Origin: Varibaculum massiliense
Lineage (GTDB): Bacteria > Actinomycetota > Actinomycetes > Actinomycetales > Actinomycetaceae
Length of the DNA: 64,000 nt
Direction: 5' to 3'
Assembly: GCF_900106855.1 (NCBI RefSeq)
Contig: NZ_FNWI01000004.1
Coordinates: 248,001 to 312,000, forward strand
The position numbers were made by a program, and so were the translations under genes. This document shows positions 9,111 to 17,747 of this stretch, one piece after another (positions within the stretch are counted from its first letter, which is position 1; every line of letters begins with the position of its first letter). The notes beneath the pieces were generated by a model. The model saw nothing but the letters and a program-made list of their open reading frames with translations. It did no database searches and was not told the origin of the DNA.

Positions 9111-9821
9111 CGAACCCGTGAACAAGAGAAATCATCAATACGCATAAAATATTGCCCAAAATCGCAAGGCATCCAGCTAAGAGCAGAGCCTTTCAGCCTC
9201 TCCCTCTATTTCCTGCGATTTTCCAATAAATACAAGAAGATCCACTATATCCAGAGCTTCCCAAACAACTGGTACGACTACGTCAAATACGGCACCGCCA
9301 ATGAACTAGCTATCGCTCTTCACAGCACACAGGCTTCTCCCAGGAATCCGCAGCCTATATTGAAGACTGAGCCCACCCTATTGCGTATGGACGAAGAGGA
9401 AACCTCCATCTCGACTTCTGGCTTACCTCTTCGACGAACATCAACGTGAAGAAAAAAGCCGACGAAATCTTCCACTATTGGCTTCCTCTCGCTTATAAAG
9501 CTGGGAAAGTTGATCGCGGCGTGCAGAGGTGAGGATCCCCGTCCAATCCGCTATCCCCGCAGTAGCCATACCACCTGGGGTTACATCGACCAGAAAAAGC
9601 TCTACCGCTTTACCACGCGCCATCACAACCACGCCCCTCGTTCACACGCACCTAACCTCAAGAATAACCGAGAAAAACAGATCACCCTCAATATGAAGAC
9701 CCAACAGAAGGAAAACTCCGTGGGTGAGCCAATGGGTCTGGTTGATTGTTGACATATCAAAACAAGCAGAGCCGTACCGAAACGCATCTGGTTTATCGAC
9801 GATATTATCCCCGCAAGGGGT
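9111..9821. other. 711-bp stretch without an intact gene; decayed coding remnants
   Basis: No full-length gene is visible. On the plus strand short open pieces with protein-like composition are broken by stops and frame changes. One piece covers about 9230-9450 and includes 'SFPNNWYDYVKYGTANELA'. Another ends near 9532 with 'KKADEIFHYWLPLAYKAG'. I cannot assign them to a family. They look like the wreck of one or two genes from a past mobile insertion. Confidence 0.4.
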
Positions 9822-10445
9822 TTAGCGGGCTAAATGTTTCGTGAGATAACAGGCGAATAGCTGAGGATGGGTGGCGTGCCACTGGTGCCCTGCACCTTGG
9901 ATGACTTCTAGGTGAGCGGTGGGGATAAGACCTGCGATTTTGCGGGCTGCGGGAAGGTTTACTTTATCTTTGCTGCCGCAAACCACAGTTACAGGCATGG
10001 ATAAAGTCGGTAGCTGCGAAGTGAGGTCTAAACCTTTCAAACTATCGAGCACGCCCACCAGCTCAGGTTTGCTTAGCTGGGGCGGACATACCCATTTTGT
10101 TGGTAAAACTCGCATTAGTGTCTTTTGCAGACTCATCAACAGTTTTGGGGGTTTAGCTTGCGGAGCTGAAACAAACAGTGAGGACACCTTGCCCGGATGG
10201 GTGACCGCAATCTTTAAAGCGATCACTGCACCCAACGATAACCCGACCAGGTGAACTGGTTCGGTCAGCGAGTTAGCAATCTGGGTGCATACGTCTTCAA
10301 GCGACCAAGAATCCAAAGGCGGTTTCTTTGTCAAAACGTCTAGAGATATGCACTCGGTTTGTGGCAGCTGTTTTATTACTGGGTTCCAAACATCACGGGT
10401 TTCACCTAACCCGTGCAAGAACACGACCTTTTGGGCATCGTTCAT
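9822..10445 (-). CDS. alpha/beta hydrolase
   Basis: A 207-residue alpha/beta-hydrolase fold protein, short for the family. It has an N-terminal oxyanion motif 'FLHGLGETRDVW' (about residues 9-20), the nucleophile elbow GLSLGA (serine near residue 70), and a final 'GAGHQW' supplying the catalytic histidine near 187. An acid in 'VVCGSKDKV' (about residue 160) completes the triad. Cytoplasmic, with no signal peptide. Its start overlaps the stop of the upstream small membrane-protein gene by four bases, so the two are translationally coupled. The substrate is unknown; esterase or BioH-like activities are typical of the family. Confidence 0.82.
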   Translation of the reverse strand: MNDAQKVVFLHGLGETRDVWNPVIKQLPQTECISLDVLTKKPPLDSWSLEDVCTQIANSLTEPVHLVGLSLGAVIALKIAVTHPGKVSSLFVSAPQAKPPKLLMSLQKTLMRVLPTKWVCPPQLSKPELVGVLDSLKGLDLTSQLPTLSMPVTVVCGSKDKVNLPAARKIAGLIPTAHLEVIQGAGHQWHATHPQLFACYLTKHLAR

Positions 10446-10627
10446 TTACGCAGCGCGAAAAAACCTGCAACCAGGCTAGTTACCAGAAAACCAGCAGCAT
10501 TTCCGATAGCGGTGACCGGCGAAATCACGTGCGTGAACCCGAAAACAGCAAAACAGATAGCCGCAAATAATAGCCCAACGGCTACCAACATCAACCAGTT
10601 ACGCACTCGCGCATTGTTCTTTCCCAT
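10442..10627 (-). CDS. small two-helix membrane protein
   Basis: A 61-residue protein beginning MGKNNARVRNW, with two hydrophobic helices (about residues 12-34 and 39-58) and a short basic end. ATG 10627 is preferred because GGGGAAGGG lies just upstream; the frame also extends to 10720 without a ribosome site. It overlaps the hydrolase gene by four bases (ATGA), indicating one transcript. No family recognised. Confidence 0.6.
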   Translation of the reverse strand: MGKNNARVRNWLMLVAVGLLFAAICFAVFGFTHVISPVTAIGNAAGFLVTSLVAGFFALRK

Positions 10628-10693
10628 ATATGCCCTTCCCCTTTTACGTGTTCGTTCACTGATTATCCCATAACTGTCGTTACCGGAAAGAGA

Positions 10694-10745
10694 GGGAAAA
10701 CACGATACTAGGTAACGCAAAAGGGTACTTATCCGACCTGACGTC
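10694..10745. repeat. dispersed chromosomal repeat, partial copy 1
   Basis: Contains 'GATACTAGGTAACGCAAAA' and 'GGGTACTTATC', shared with the longer copies at 13909-14051 and 20996-21139. It lacks the central portion of those copies. It sits in the divergent gap just upstream of the PadR-operon promoter. Confidence 0.7.
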
Positions 10746-10760
10746 CTAGCGAAAAAGTAG

Positions 10761-10789
10761 TTGCTAGACTTTTAGACACGCGGTAGTAT
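10761..10789 (+). promoter_or_regulatory. predicted sigma-70 promoter of the PadR operon
   Basis: TTGCTA at 10761-10766 and TAGTAT at 10784-10789 with a 17-base spacer. Transcription would start near 10796, giving a leader long enough for the GTG start at 10825 but almost none for the ATG at 10804. Confidence 0.55.
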
Positions 10790-10824
10790 GTTATGCAAGG
10801 AACATGGTTAAGCAAGGAGGGGTT

Positions 10825-11151
10825 GTGTCTGAGTCGCAGTTGCGCAAGGGCGCTGTTGAACTGGTTGTCCTTGGATTGCTTTCGTCTCGTCCTTCTTACG
10901 GGGGGCAGCTTGTAGAGCGTTTTCGTGAGGAAGCGGGGTTGGAGATTTCGACGGGTACGTTATATCCACTGCTTGCGCGGCTACGTAAATCAGGGTTGGT
11001 CGTTACGGCTTGGCAGGAGTCTCCGGTAGGGCCACCGAGGAAGATTTATAAGCTCGCAAAACCTGGGAAGAATCGCTTATTGCAGATGCGCCGCGAGTGG
11101 GAGGCGCTTGATTGTGCTGTGAAGCGAACAACACAGAAAGGAATACGGTAA
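10825..11151 (+). CDS. PadR family transcriptional regulator
   Basis: A 108-residue winged-helix regulator with the PadR signature: 'LRKGAVELVVLGLLSSRPSYG' near the N-terminus (split here as residues 5-25) and 'STGTLYPLLARLRKSGLV' as the recognition helix and wing. I choose GTG 10825 because AAGGAGG ends four bases upstream and because the predicted promoter leaves no leader for the in-frame ATG at 10804. It heads a five-gene operon (DUF5808 protein, PLDc_N protein, ABC ATPase, permease) with successive overlaps. PadR proteins usually repress adjacent transporters and respond to small molecules, so autoregulation of this operon is likely. Confidence 0.85.
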   Translation: MSESQLRKGAVELVVLGLLSSRPSYGGQLVERFREEAGLEISTGTLYPLLARLRKSGLVVTAWQESPVGPPRKIYKLAKPGKNRLLQMRREWEALDCAVKRTTQKGIR

Positions 11152-11846
11152 TGAAGTGGTTCGGTAAGGACGCAGAAGGGCAGGCGCGAGTTTTGGGGAT
11201 GCCTGTCTCCGGGCTGTGGTTAGGGCGCTCTGATGCTGCGTTGGATGGTTTTGAACCAGAGAATCCGCGCTTGTTCATTCCTCGAAAATACGGACTGGGT
11301 TGGGACGTTAATCTGGGTGCTGTTGGTGTGCGTTTAGGACTAATTCGACCCGATGATTCTCTACCGGACTTGGCCAACTATGTCCCCACACGTCTAAAGC
11401 GCGGCATTAAGCTCACCACTATTGCCGGTGGGATTGGGGTTGGGTTCTTGGCGGTACTGCTCAGTCGCAAGGAGCAGGTTCTCCTCCAGCGCTCAACACG
11501 CGGAGGGTCTGAAAGATTTATTACCGGCAGGCAGGCTGCGCTAGCTCCAGTGGTTTTAACGACCGTTGCAGCACTAGCGCCACAGGTCTTTCGGCGGGAG
11601 GACCCAGAATCCGAAGATGCCGTGCGTTTGGCTAATCAGGCTGATCTGATGGGTGTTGAAGCCATGTCCATAGCCTGGCTTGCAGCAATGCGTCGGGCTG
11701 GTGACAAGCGGAAAATGACCCGCCGGTCGATGGTGCCCATTGTTGCTTTATGGCCCCTCGTTGCTGGCGCTTGCCAACTCGCTTATGTGAAAACCGCGTT
11801 AGCCAGGGTAAAAACCCGGCTACATAATTCAGGAGACAAGCAATGA
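11151..11846 (+). CDS. DUF5808-type membrane protein
   Basis: A 231-residue protein whose start overlaps the PadR stop (TAATG). The N-terminal third has the DUF5808-like segment 'NPRLFIPRKYGLGWDVNL' (about residues 41-58). Hydrophobic stretches follow at about 96-110, 140-158, 175-185 and 198-215, so it is probably membrane-bound. Proteins of this kind recur next to PadR regulators and ABC transporters in actinobacteria, but their biochemical role is not known. The context suggests an accessory of the transporter encoded two genes downstream. Confidence 0.6.
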   Translation: MKWFGKDAEGQARVLGMPVSGLWLGRSDAALDGFEPENPRLFIPRKYGLGWDVNLGAVGVRLGLIRPDDSLPDLANYVPTRLKRGIKLTTIAGGIGVGFLAVLLSRKEQVLLQRSTRGGSERFITGRQAALAPVVLTTVAALAPQVFRREDPESEDAVRLANQADLMGVEAMSIAWLAAMRRAGDKRKMTRRSMVPIVALWPLVAGACQLAYVKTALARVKTRLHNSGDKQ

Positions 11847-12169
11847 ACACTATAGATAAACTGTTGGATTTGCCGACCCCAGCATTGATAGGGGTTTGCA
11901 TCCTTATAGGGGTGCAACTGGTAGCGGTGGTCTGGTCTTTGATTTGCTTGCTGCGCGATAAGCGAGCTCACATTGCCGGTTTAAATCGCCTAGTGTGGCT
12001 CTTGGTTATCCTCTTTGGCCAAGTGATTGGACCAATCGTTTTTTTGGTTATGTGCTTTCACGAACAAAGACAGCTTAAGGTGCAGCGTGAATATGAACAG
12101 AAGGCTACAGCCAAGCATCACCAGGTTGATGCGAGTTCAGTGGTAAGCAAGCTGTATCCGAAGGAATGA
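11843..12169 (+). CDS. PLDc_N domain membrane protein
   Basis: A 108-residue protein with two transmembrane helices (about residues 13-36 and 50-70). It has the phospholipase-D-nuclease N-terminal signature 'LVWLLVILFGQVIGPIVFLV', then a charged tail. There is no catalytic HKD motif, as is normal for this small membrane family. The start overlaps the preceding stop by four bases and GGAGA lies upstream. Such proteins are standard companions of actinobacterial ABC efflux operons; function unknown. Confidence 0.75.
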   Translation: MNTIDKLLDLPTPALIGVCILIGVQLVAVVWSLICLLRDKRAHIAGLNRLVWLLVILFGQVIGPIVFLVMCFHEQRQLKVQREYEQKATAKHHQVDASSVVSKLYPKE

Positions 12170-12171
12170 AC

Positions 12172-13005
12172 ATGGATTTAGCAGTCTGTACTAAAGATTT
12201 GTCCAAAACCTTCGGTAAGCACCAAGTACTAAACAACGTAAACCTTCGAGTTCCTACCGGTTCCTGTTATGGGTTTGTGGGAGCGAACGGGGCTGGTAAA
12301 ACCACCACCATGAGAATCCTTGCAGGACTGGCCGGAGCCAGTAGTGGCAGCGCCACCGTGCTGGGAGTTAGCCGGGGCAAACTTCCGGTCAAACCGATCC
12401 CTGGCGTGTCTTACCTGACTGATGTCCCCCAGATTAGCCCCTGGCTTAAAGCCAAGGATGCGCTCATCACTCTCGCCCGCCTTGATGGAATCTCCCCAGA
12501 CCTTGCAGCCGAAAGAAGCGACGAACTACTCAATCTGGTTAACCTCGACAAAGCCCCCGGAAGAATCGGCTCCTTTTCTAGAGGCATGAAGCAACGGATG
12601 GGAATAGCAGCAGCACTCGTTACTTCCCCGAAACTACTACTGATAGACGAACCAACCAGTGCTCTTGACCCGATCGGGCGAGCAGATGTCCTGGGGTTAC
12701 TACGCGAGTTAACCGGGCAGGTAACGATAGTATTTTCCTCCCACATCCTCAGCGATGTTGCAAGGGTCTCTACCCACGTGGGGATCTTGCATCGCGGTAG
12801 CCTGCTAGCTCAAGGACAGTTAGGCGAGCTGGTCAATCAGCAAACTAAACACGTTACCCTTGATGTCACGGTGCGTTCAGACGTTGCCACCGCCGTGGCT
12901 AAGGCTATCTATAGCCTCGATTCTGCCGCAAAGATTCACCCCACCTTTAGCGGCTTAGATGAACTTTTCACCAAACTAACTAAGGACGACGGTAAAAAAT
13001 CGTGA
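12172..13005 (+). CDS. ABC transporter ATP-binding protein (DrrA/CcmA-like)
   Basis: A 277-residue cytoplasmic ATPase: Walker A GANGAGKT (about residues 37-44), a variant signature FSRGMKQRMG, Walker B LLLIDEPTSALDP, and a switch histidine in SSHILSDV. The ribosome site decides the start: AAGGA at 12161-12165 is six bases from ATG 12172 but touches the in-frame ATG at 12166. It pairs with the permease encoded immediately downstream (GTGA overlap). Probable efflux of a drug, peptide or lipid under PadR control. Confidence 0.88.
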   Translation: MDLAVCTKDLSKTFGKHQVLNNVNLRVPTGSCYGFVGANGAGKTTTMRILAGLAGASSGSATVLGVSRGKLPVKPIPGVSYLTDVPQISPWLKAKDALITLARLDGISPDLAAERSDELLNLVNLDKAPGRIGSFSRGMKQRMGIAAALVTSPKLLLIDEPTSALDPIGRADVLGLLRELTGQVTIVFSSHILSDVARVSTHVGILHRGSLLAQGQLGELVNQQTKHVTLDVTVRSDVATAVAKAIYSLDSAAKIHPTFSGLDELFTKLTKDDGKKS

Positions 13006-13781
13006 ATACCTCGAGTTTCAGATTGATCTGGCGCTATCAAGCTGTCTGGCTCCTACGCTCCTATGGGACATGGATTATAGGTGGGGTATTCGTTATCCTT
13101 GCTCTCACCCAAGGATTGTTTACCCAATACACGCCGCGAATCATCAGATTTCTGGCCGGATCAGAAGTAACCACGCTAATACAGTCACTGCCAGAACCTT
13201 CCTGGCAGCAAGCCTACGCGGGATGGATAAAGAACCTTACCCAAATTCTTACCGTAATCCTTGTTGCAATGAACTCTTTTCGTTGCAGCGTGCTTACCGG
13301 CAATGGTGACATTCCTTTTATTTTCCCTGGTAGCGTGCAGCGCTCACACTACCTCATCAGCTTTGCTATCAGCAGCTGGCTATCTACCCTATTCCTTGCC
13401 GTCTTCAGCGCTACCCTGGCTTGGGCCGGAACATCACTGTTATTCCCAGGCGCTAATCCCGCCCCGATCATATTGGCTAGTTTGGTATGGGCGCTACAAA
13501 TCATTCTCATTCACGCAACACAAACGGTCGCAGCCACTTTTAAACCAGGCATCGGCACGCCCCTTGCGGCCGGATTTGGAGCCTACCTACTAATAACAAT
13601 GTCAGCGATATTTATCCAGGAGGGCAACAAAACTCCCCTTGGCCTCGCCCCCATAATCAACAACCTCGCTCAAGACACACTCCAGGCACCTTGGGTCTGG
13701 CCAATCACCAGCAGCCTACTGCTAATCATTGCGCTACTTTTCACCGCCACTTACGTATACAACAGAGTAGAACTTAACTAA
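13002..13781 (+). CDS. ABC transporter permease (ABC-2 type)
   Basis: A 259-residue membrane protein with six hydrophobic segments (about residues 22-40, 82-98, 118-140, 150-168, 180-198, 232-250). The GTG start overlaps the ATPase stop by four bases. Permeases of this group are poorly conserved; the assignment rests on topology and on the adjacent ATPase. Last gene of the PadR operon. Confidence 0.78.
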   Translation: MNTSSFRLIWRYQAVWLLRSYGTWIIGGVFVILALTQGLFTQYTPRIIRFLAGSEVTTLIQSLPEPSWQQAYAGWIKNLTQILTVILVAMNSFRCSVLTGNGDIPFIFPGSVQRSHYLISFAISSWLSTLFLAVFSATLAWAGTSLLFPGANPAPIILASLVWALQIILIHATQTVAATFKPGIGTPLAAGFGAYLLITMSAIFIQEGNKTPLGLAPIINNLAQDTLQAPWVWPITSSLLLIIALLFTATYVYNRVELN

Positions 13782-14220
13782 AAGCCAAACACGGGCGAGA
13801 AAAATAGATCCAACCGAAAAATAGAAATAGAACCACCATCGCAAGCACGGGAGCGAACGCCACCTATCATCCATTAGCGAGTCAAACCCTAAAACCCTAC
13901 GCGAACAGGGAAAACATCATACTAGGTAACGCAAAATCCAAACCCGCTAACGCAGGCGATTTTTCACACCCCCCTAAGCGATACTCGCTAACGCAAAAGG
14001 GTACTTATCAAATCCGACGTCTAAGTGGAGACTTCGGCGTTGGATTTGATACTCACTGCGTCTGCGAAGGCATCTCTATTGAGCAGACTTTTATAATTTT
14101 CGAGCCATTTTAGCGAGTCGTGTTGGCTCCTTAACACTTCACGGGTGGATCTTTCCGGCTATTTGCTGGTCCAGTATCAGAAATGTAGCTGCTGATGGGC
14201 ATGAGGGTGACTATTACAGA
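13782..14220. other. 439-bp intergenic region holding a dispersed repeat
   Basis: No gene. The middle (13909-14051) is copy 2 of the dispersed repeat. A short related piece, 'CATTAGCGAGT', lies at 13872-13882 in the reverse sense. The remainder up to the Abi_2 stop shows nothing I can name. Confidence 0.6.
13909..14051. repeat. dispersed chromosomal repeat, copy 2
   Basis: About 143 bp nearly identical to 20996-21139 over its first 125 bases. It includes two 'CGCTAACGCA' units, a run 'TTTTTCACACCCCCCTAAGC', 'GATACTCGCTAACGCA' at 13980-13995 and 'TATCAAATCCGACGTCT'. Its right arm is degraded: GGATTTGATA is present, but the hairpin complement is imperfect. Confidence 0.85.
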
Positions 14221-15197
14221 CTAACTGGTGGGGTTATTCCATAAAGATAATTTTTGCCACTCTTGAGGTATTCCCATTTCTGTTATTGATCGGGATTCTA
14301 GAGGTAAGTATTCAGACTCAATGAGGTGGCGGACTTTGTTCGGCCAACTGGTTCCCGGAGAAATCTGGCGCAGCAGGAAAGACATGAGGAGGATTGCTCC
14401 AAAAATCCGGTCACTTTGTCCCCTTGGAAGAGAAGAAAGGTCAGTAATTGTGCGCAGTGCGTTGGTTGACGCCGGGGTAAGAAACCTGTTCCATAACCTG
14501 CCATGATGAGCACATATATTACGCAAAACCGTAAATTGCTCACACCAACGAGCCAGCGGATCTTGCCTGTAGTAGCTGCCCTTCTGCTTAGCGGTGAGCC
14601 TATCGGAATCCACTACCAGCCCTAAGGACTCAGAGATAGCACGCTGATCGGCAAGTACCATCCCATCAAAGAGCTGCGAAATATCAGAAAAATCGAGAGC
14701 CTCAACTAAAACCCAAATCGGATATTCGCCATACTTTCTGGCGTAATGTTTTATCGCGGAGTCACGTTTCTTCGCTCTTTCTACCCGTGCAAGTGCCGTA
14801 TCCAGCCAGGTGCTGTGATCAAACTCCGGACGAAAAAGCGCGGAATCTAGATAAGACAATGCATCTGTGAGAGCTAGTCGATCACTAATGCGGGTACGCA
14901 ACCCTACTTCGATACGCTCCATACCATCGTGAATGAGTGTCCGAAGTTTGCGGTCGAACTCATACAATCGAGCAATATCGCTAAACGATGTTTTCGTCTC
15001 AAATATATCGAGACGGTGAGGGTTTTTCGGATCTGCATCTGCGGGCAGTACCTGTAAGAATACCAATAGCCAGAAAGGCGGTAATAAGACACGTTCGCGA
15101 GCCACTGCCGGGCAAGCGACTCATCAAGCGCCATCCCGCGTTCACGTAAAATTTCAATCTGCTGATCAATGATTGTTGCCGGTTTCAGAACAGTCAC
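14221..15197 (-). pseudogene. Abi_2 (AbiF-type) abortive-infection gene, broken by a frameshift
   Basis: The protein begins in one frame from GTG 15197 and reaches 'YYRLSGYWYSYR'. It then continues in another frame, from about 15050 down to 14221, with 'SFSDIARLYEFDRKLR' and the HEPN RNase-type motif 'LRNICAHHGRLWNR' (R-N-x3-H). Together these give a full Abi_2 protein of about 320 residues, matching the intact relative at 36644-37597. A single-base indel lies near 15045-15056. It may be a real inactivation or a sequencing error. The start is set by GGGGGAG six bases upstream of GTG 15197. The family acts as an RNA-degrading phage-defence or toxin component, and some members pair with an upstream noncoding RNA. 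Confidence 0.8.
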
Positions 15198-15228
15198 CTG
15201 CACTCCCCCTTACTGGCAGAAAGAAATC

Positions 15229-15262
15229 CAGCCCGTCTGCAACCAAAAGTCGCAGCGGGCTG
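15229..15262 (-). ncRNA. strong hairpin upstream of the broken Abi_2 gene; possible abiF-type RNA element
   Basis: Read on the minus strand, CAGCCCG pairs with CGGGCTG, then CTGC with GCAG across a one-base bulge, then GAC with GTT, closing a TTTTG loop. It lies about 31 bases upstream of the gene. One side of the hairpin (15228-15244) is repeated with one mismatch upstream of the second Abi_2 gene (37734-37750). A plain terminator is the alternative, but the T-tract is poor (TTTCTTTCT). Confidence 0.45.
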
Positions 15263-15409
15263 AACGATTAGTATCAGCCTATCACACGCATCCGACGGGA
15301 TTCTAGCCGCGAATGTTCAATGCTGGATTACCCCACGAAGCAATCCCAGCTGTCTGCATACACGCCATTGACGCACAGATAACAGCTAAAAACGCCAAAG
15401 CCACCGCAA

Positions 15410-15565
15410 TCCGCCTACAGACAGTTAGCTGACAAACCCATCGAGCACTTCCAGGCCTGTCAATGGAACGCCCTAATCGACCACGCCATCATCGGTGCAA
15501 ACCAGATCCGGTTCATCTTTAGAACCGGCATGAAGACCAACGTTTCTCTCGGTGATTCGCGTTAG
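15410..15565 (+). pseudogene. serine recombinase C-terminal remnant
   Basis: An open piece ending at a TAG at 15563-15565 reads 'LADKPIEHFQACQWNALIDH' and then 'AIIGANQIRFIFRTGMK'. This matches the end of large serine recombinases, where an F-x-W-LID segment is followed by a V/I-rich strand and 'F-F-G'. Nothing of the catalytic domain remains nearby, and an adjacent frame carries more protein-like sequence, so the gene is both truncated and frameshifted. It marks an old mobile element beside the Abi_2 gene. Confidence 0.5.
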
Positions 15566-15675
15566 GGCTCAAGGCAGAATCGAAATCAAAATCAGGAACG
15601 ATACGACATCCTAAGAGATAAGTCTTACGTGCTTGCTAAAACCGTTCGCTCTAACAGTCCCAAGTTCACCGGATG

Positions 15676-16359
15676 CTAATTAATCGAGTGCAGCTCGTGT
15701 TCGAAGCAGAAGACGACGATTTGGGTGCGGTTGCGAAGGTTTAGCTTGCGAAGGATTTGGCCTACGTGTGTTTTCACTGTGGATTCTGATGCGTACAGGG
15801 TTTGGCCGATTTCTTTGTTTGATAGACCTTGGCCAACGAGAAGCAGGACTTCACGTTCTCGCTCGGTGAGTGAATCGTATTCCTCTGGCAGCGCGGGTGT
15901 CATGCGAATGTCACCGGTGAGCAGTTTGTCGAGGTTTTCTGGTGACAGGACGGAATTACCGGCGTGAACGGTTCTGATTGCTTCTTGGAGCATGTGCGGG
16001 GATACGTCTTTGAGGAGGAAACCGCTTGCCCCGTGGCGAATTGCTTGTGCTGTGAGCGAGTCAAAGTCGAATGTGGTCAAGATGATGATTCGCGGTCCTA
16101 CTCCGGGTGATTCGACTCGTTCACCGCGCAGAATTCGTCTGGTTGCTTCGACTCCGTCCATGTCGGGCATTCGGATGTCCATCATCACGATGTCTGGTTG
16201 CAGTCTCGTGGTTTCTTTGATGGCTTCGAGGCCGTTGGTTGCGTGCCCTACAACTTGCATGTCGGGTTGAGAGTTGACCATGATCTCGATTGCGTGCCGG
16301 AATAGCTCTTGGTCATCAACGAGTAAAACGCTGATCTGGTTGGTTGCTGTTTGGCTCAT
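15676..16359 (-). CDS. NarL/FixJ-family response regulator
   Basis: A 227-residue two-component regulator. The receiver domain (about residues 8-128) has DD near 15-16, the phospho-acceptor aspartate in 'MMDIRMPDMDG' (about 60), a conserved T in 'ILTTFD' and K in 'LLKDVS'. A LuxR-type HTH (about residues 160-225) contains 'LTEREREVLLLVGQGLSNKE' and 'STVKTHV'. The start overlaps the histidine-kinase stop by four bases, so the pair is co-expressed. Last gene of a five-gene leftward operon with an ABC transporter and a D,D-carboxypeptidase, which makes a cell-envelope stress response plausible. Confidence 0.92.
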   Translation of the reverse strand: MSQTATNQISVLLVDDQELFRHAIEIMVNSQPDMQVVGHATNGLEAIKETTRLQPDIVMMDIRMPDMDGVEATRRILRGERVESPGVGPRIIILTTFDFDSLTAQAIRHGASGFLLKDVSPHMLQEAIRTVHAGNSVLSPENLDKLLTGDIRMTPALPEEYDSLTEREREVLLLVGQGLSNKEIGQTLYASESTVKTHVGQILRKLNLRNRTQIVVFCFEHELHSIN

Positions 16360-17711
16360 GCGGTTTGTCCTTGCGAGTGGGCGGACGACGTCTGTACTGG
16401 GGGTTGGGTCGGGGTTTGTACGCCTTGGAATGGTAGCCAGGCTGATGTTGTCACGCTCCAGCCGGACGGTGTTTGCTGTGGGGTGATGTTCAAGGTTCCA
16501 CCCACTGAGGAAAGCCTGTCGCGCATTCCGGCCAGCCCGAAACCGAAGACTAGTTTTGGTTCACCATTCTGCGGGTTAGCGGTGTTTGTGACAGACATCG
16601 TTAGGCCGTTGTCCCAGCTGAGTGCGATATCAATGACGGCGGAGTTGTCGCCATGCTTGAGGGCGTTGGTCAGTATCTCCTTGAGCACCAAGGTGGCGAC
16701 CTGATTGATCTCTGGTGCCAGCGGACGTGGTGTTCCGTCAATTGTAGTTCGCACGTCGATACCAGTGCTTTGAATTGATTGGATGATCGGGGCGAACGGG
16801 TTGGTGTTTGTGTGAGCAGTGTCGTGCACGACTGCTCGAACTTCTTGGAGTGACGTTTTGGCGGTTGTCGAAATGGTGGACAGAATCTGTTGGATTTGTT
16901 CGACATCGTCAACGCACGATGCTGCTTGTGCTTGGGCGGCTATTACGGCCAAGGAGTGTCCCACCACGTCGTGAACATCTCTAGCAAGCTGTGCTTTAGC
17001 CTTTTGGGTTTCAGCAAGTTCATCGGAGAGTCTGGCACGTTCTTCAGCAGCTAAACGTTCCTCGTGTTCTTGTCGCTGTTGCTCCTCTACGCGCAGAGCA
17101 CGGATTCGGCTGCGCCTAATCAGACCCAAGAGCCACGGCAAAATGACTAGGCAAGCGGCGGCGACGATATATACCGCGCGTGGCGTCGTACCAGGCCTAA
17201 TTTCGCTCACTAATCTCCACAGCGGACCAGACAAAGGCGACGACGAAGTCAGTGAATCACCCCCGACCCTGCTTGATACGACCAAGGCACCCACAACGAG
17301 CCCGATAGGCGCAGTCACTCCGGTTACTATTACGATCAATCGTGAACCGTAACAGGAGACCACCCACATGGTGTAGACCACGCCTGCTTGCGCCAGGGTG
17401 AAATCTGTCTCAAACATCACTTGGATAATAAAGGCTAGCCAGTTCAATGCGTACCCAAGCAACGGAACGTAACGAACAACGAGTACGCTCAACGCAACGA
17501 GCATGATGATGAATACCAAGGTCAGATCGTGATAGGGGCCTGGATCTTGCCCGATAGATGCGACGATCCCCAGCAGAAGTAGCAATCCAGTCACAACCAT
17601 TCGTGGAATCAGCCCACGTCCTTTGACCACAGCCCGGTCGCTACCCACAGCAGATCCCACATCTTTTTCGTCGGGCATGAGAGTGGGTGCTTCTTGCTTG
17701 TCAGAAGTCAT
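16356..17711 (-). CDS. sensor histidine kinase, HisKA_3 type
   Basis: A 451-residue membrane kinase. Several N-terminal helices (about residues 38-185) lack a large extracellular domain. A coiled, charged linker follows, then the dimerisation helix with the phospho-histidine in 'LARDVHDVVGHSLAVIAAQA' (about 245-264). A HATPase_c domain follows with 'EILTNALKHG' (N-box) and 'GFGLAGMRDR' (G-box). The tail is Pro/Thr/Gln-rich. ATG 17711 is preferred over an in-frame GTG at 17723 because AGGTG lies upstream. It partners with the NarL-type regulator that overlaps its stop. The intramembrane-sensing layout resembles kinases that detect envelope damage or are coupled to ABC transporters. Confidence 0.9.
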   Translation of the reverse strand: MTSDKQEAPTLMPDEKDVGSAVGSDRAVVKGRGLIPRMVVTGLLLLLGIVASIGQDPGPYHDLTLVFIIMLVALSVLVVRYVPLLGYALNWLAFIIQVMFETDFTLAQAGVVYTMWVVSCYGSRLIVIVTGVTAPIGLVVGALVVSSRVGGDSLTSSSPLSGPLWRLVSEIRPGTTPRAVYIVAAACLVILPWLLGLIRRSRIRALRVEEQQRQEHEERLAAEERARLSDELAETQKAKAQLARDVHDVVGHSLAVIAAQAQAASCVDDVEQIQQILSTISTTAKTSLQEVRAVVHDTAHTNTNPFAPIIQSIQSTGIDVRTTIDGTPRPLAPEINQVATLVLKEILTNALKHGDNSAVIDIALSWDNGLTMSVTNTANPQNGEPKLVFGFGLAGMRDRLSSVGGTLNITPQQTPSGWSVTTSAWLPFQGVQTPTQPPVQTSSAHSQGQTA

Positions 17712-17747
17712 CTCGCACCTCACCTAGAATCGTCGAGCCAATCTTTA

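Larger units (their letters stand above)
15204..15675. other. 472-bp intergenic region: Abi_2-linked hairpin and recombinase relic
   Basis: Contains the hairpin at 15229-15262 and a serine-recombinase remnant at 15410-15565. No intact gene is visible. The rest looks like decayed coding sequence with stops in every frame. Confidence 0.5.

Noticed and set aside
9441-9752. Open frames of 63 and 80 codons in the 9.1-9.8 kb gap
   Set aside because: They overlap each other on opposite strands, lack ribosome sites and show no family features.
10285-10673. Three plus-strand frames opposite the hydrolase and small membrane-protein genes
   Set aside because: Antisense shadows of well-supported minus-strand genes.
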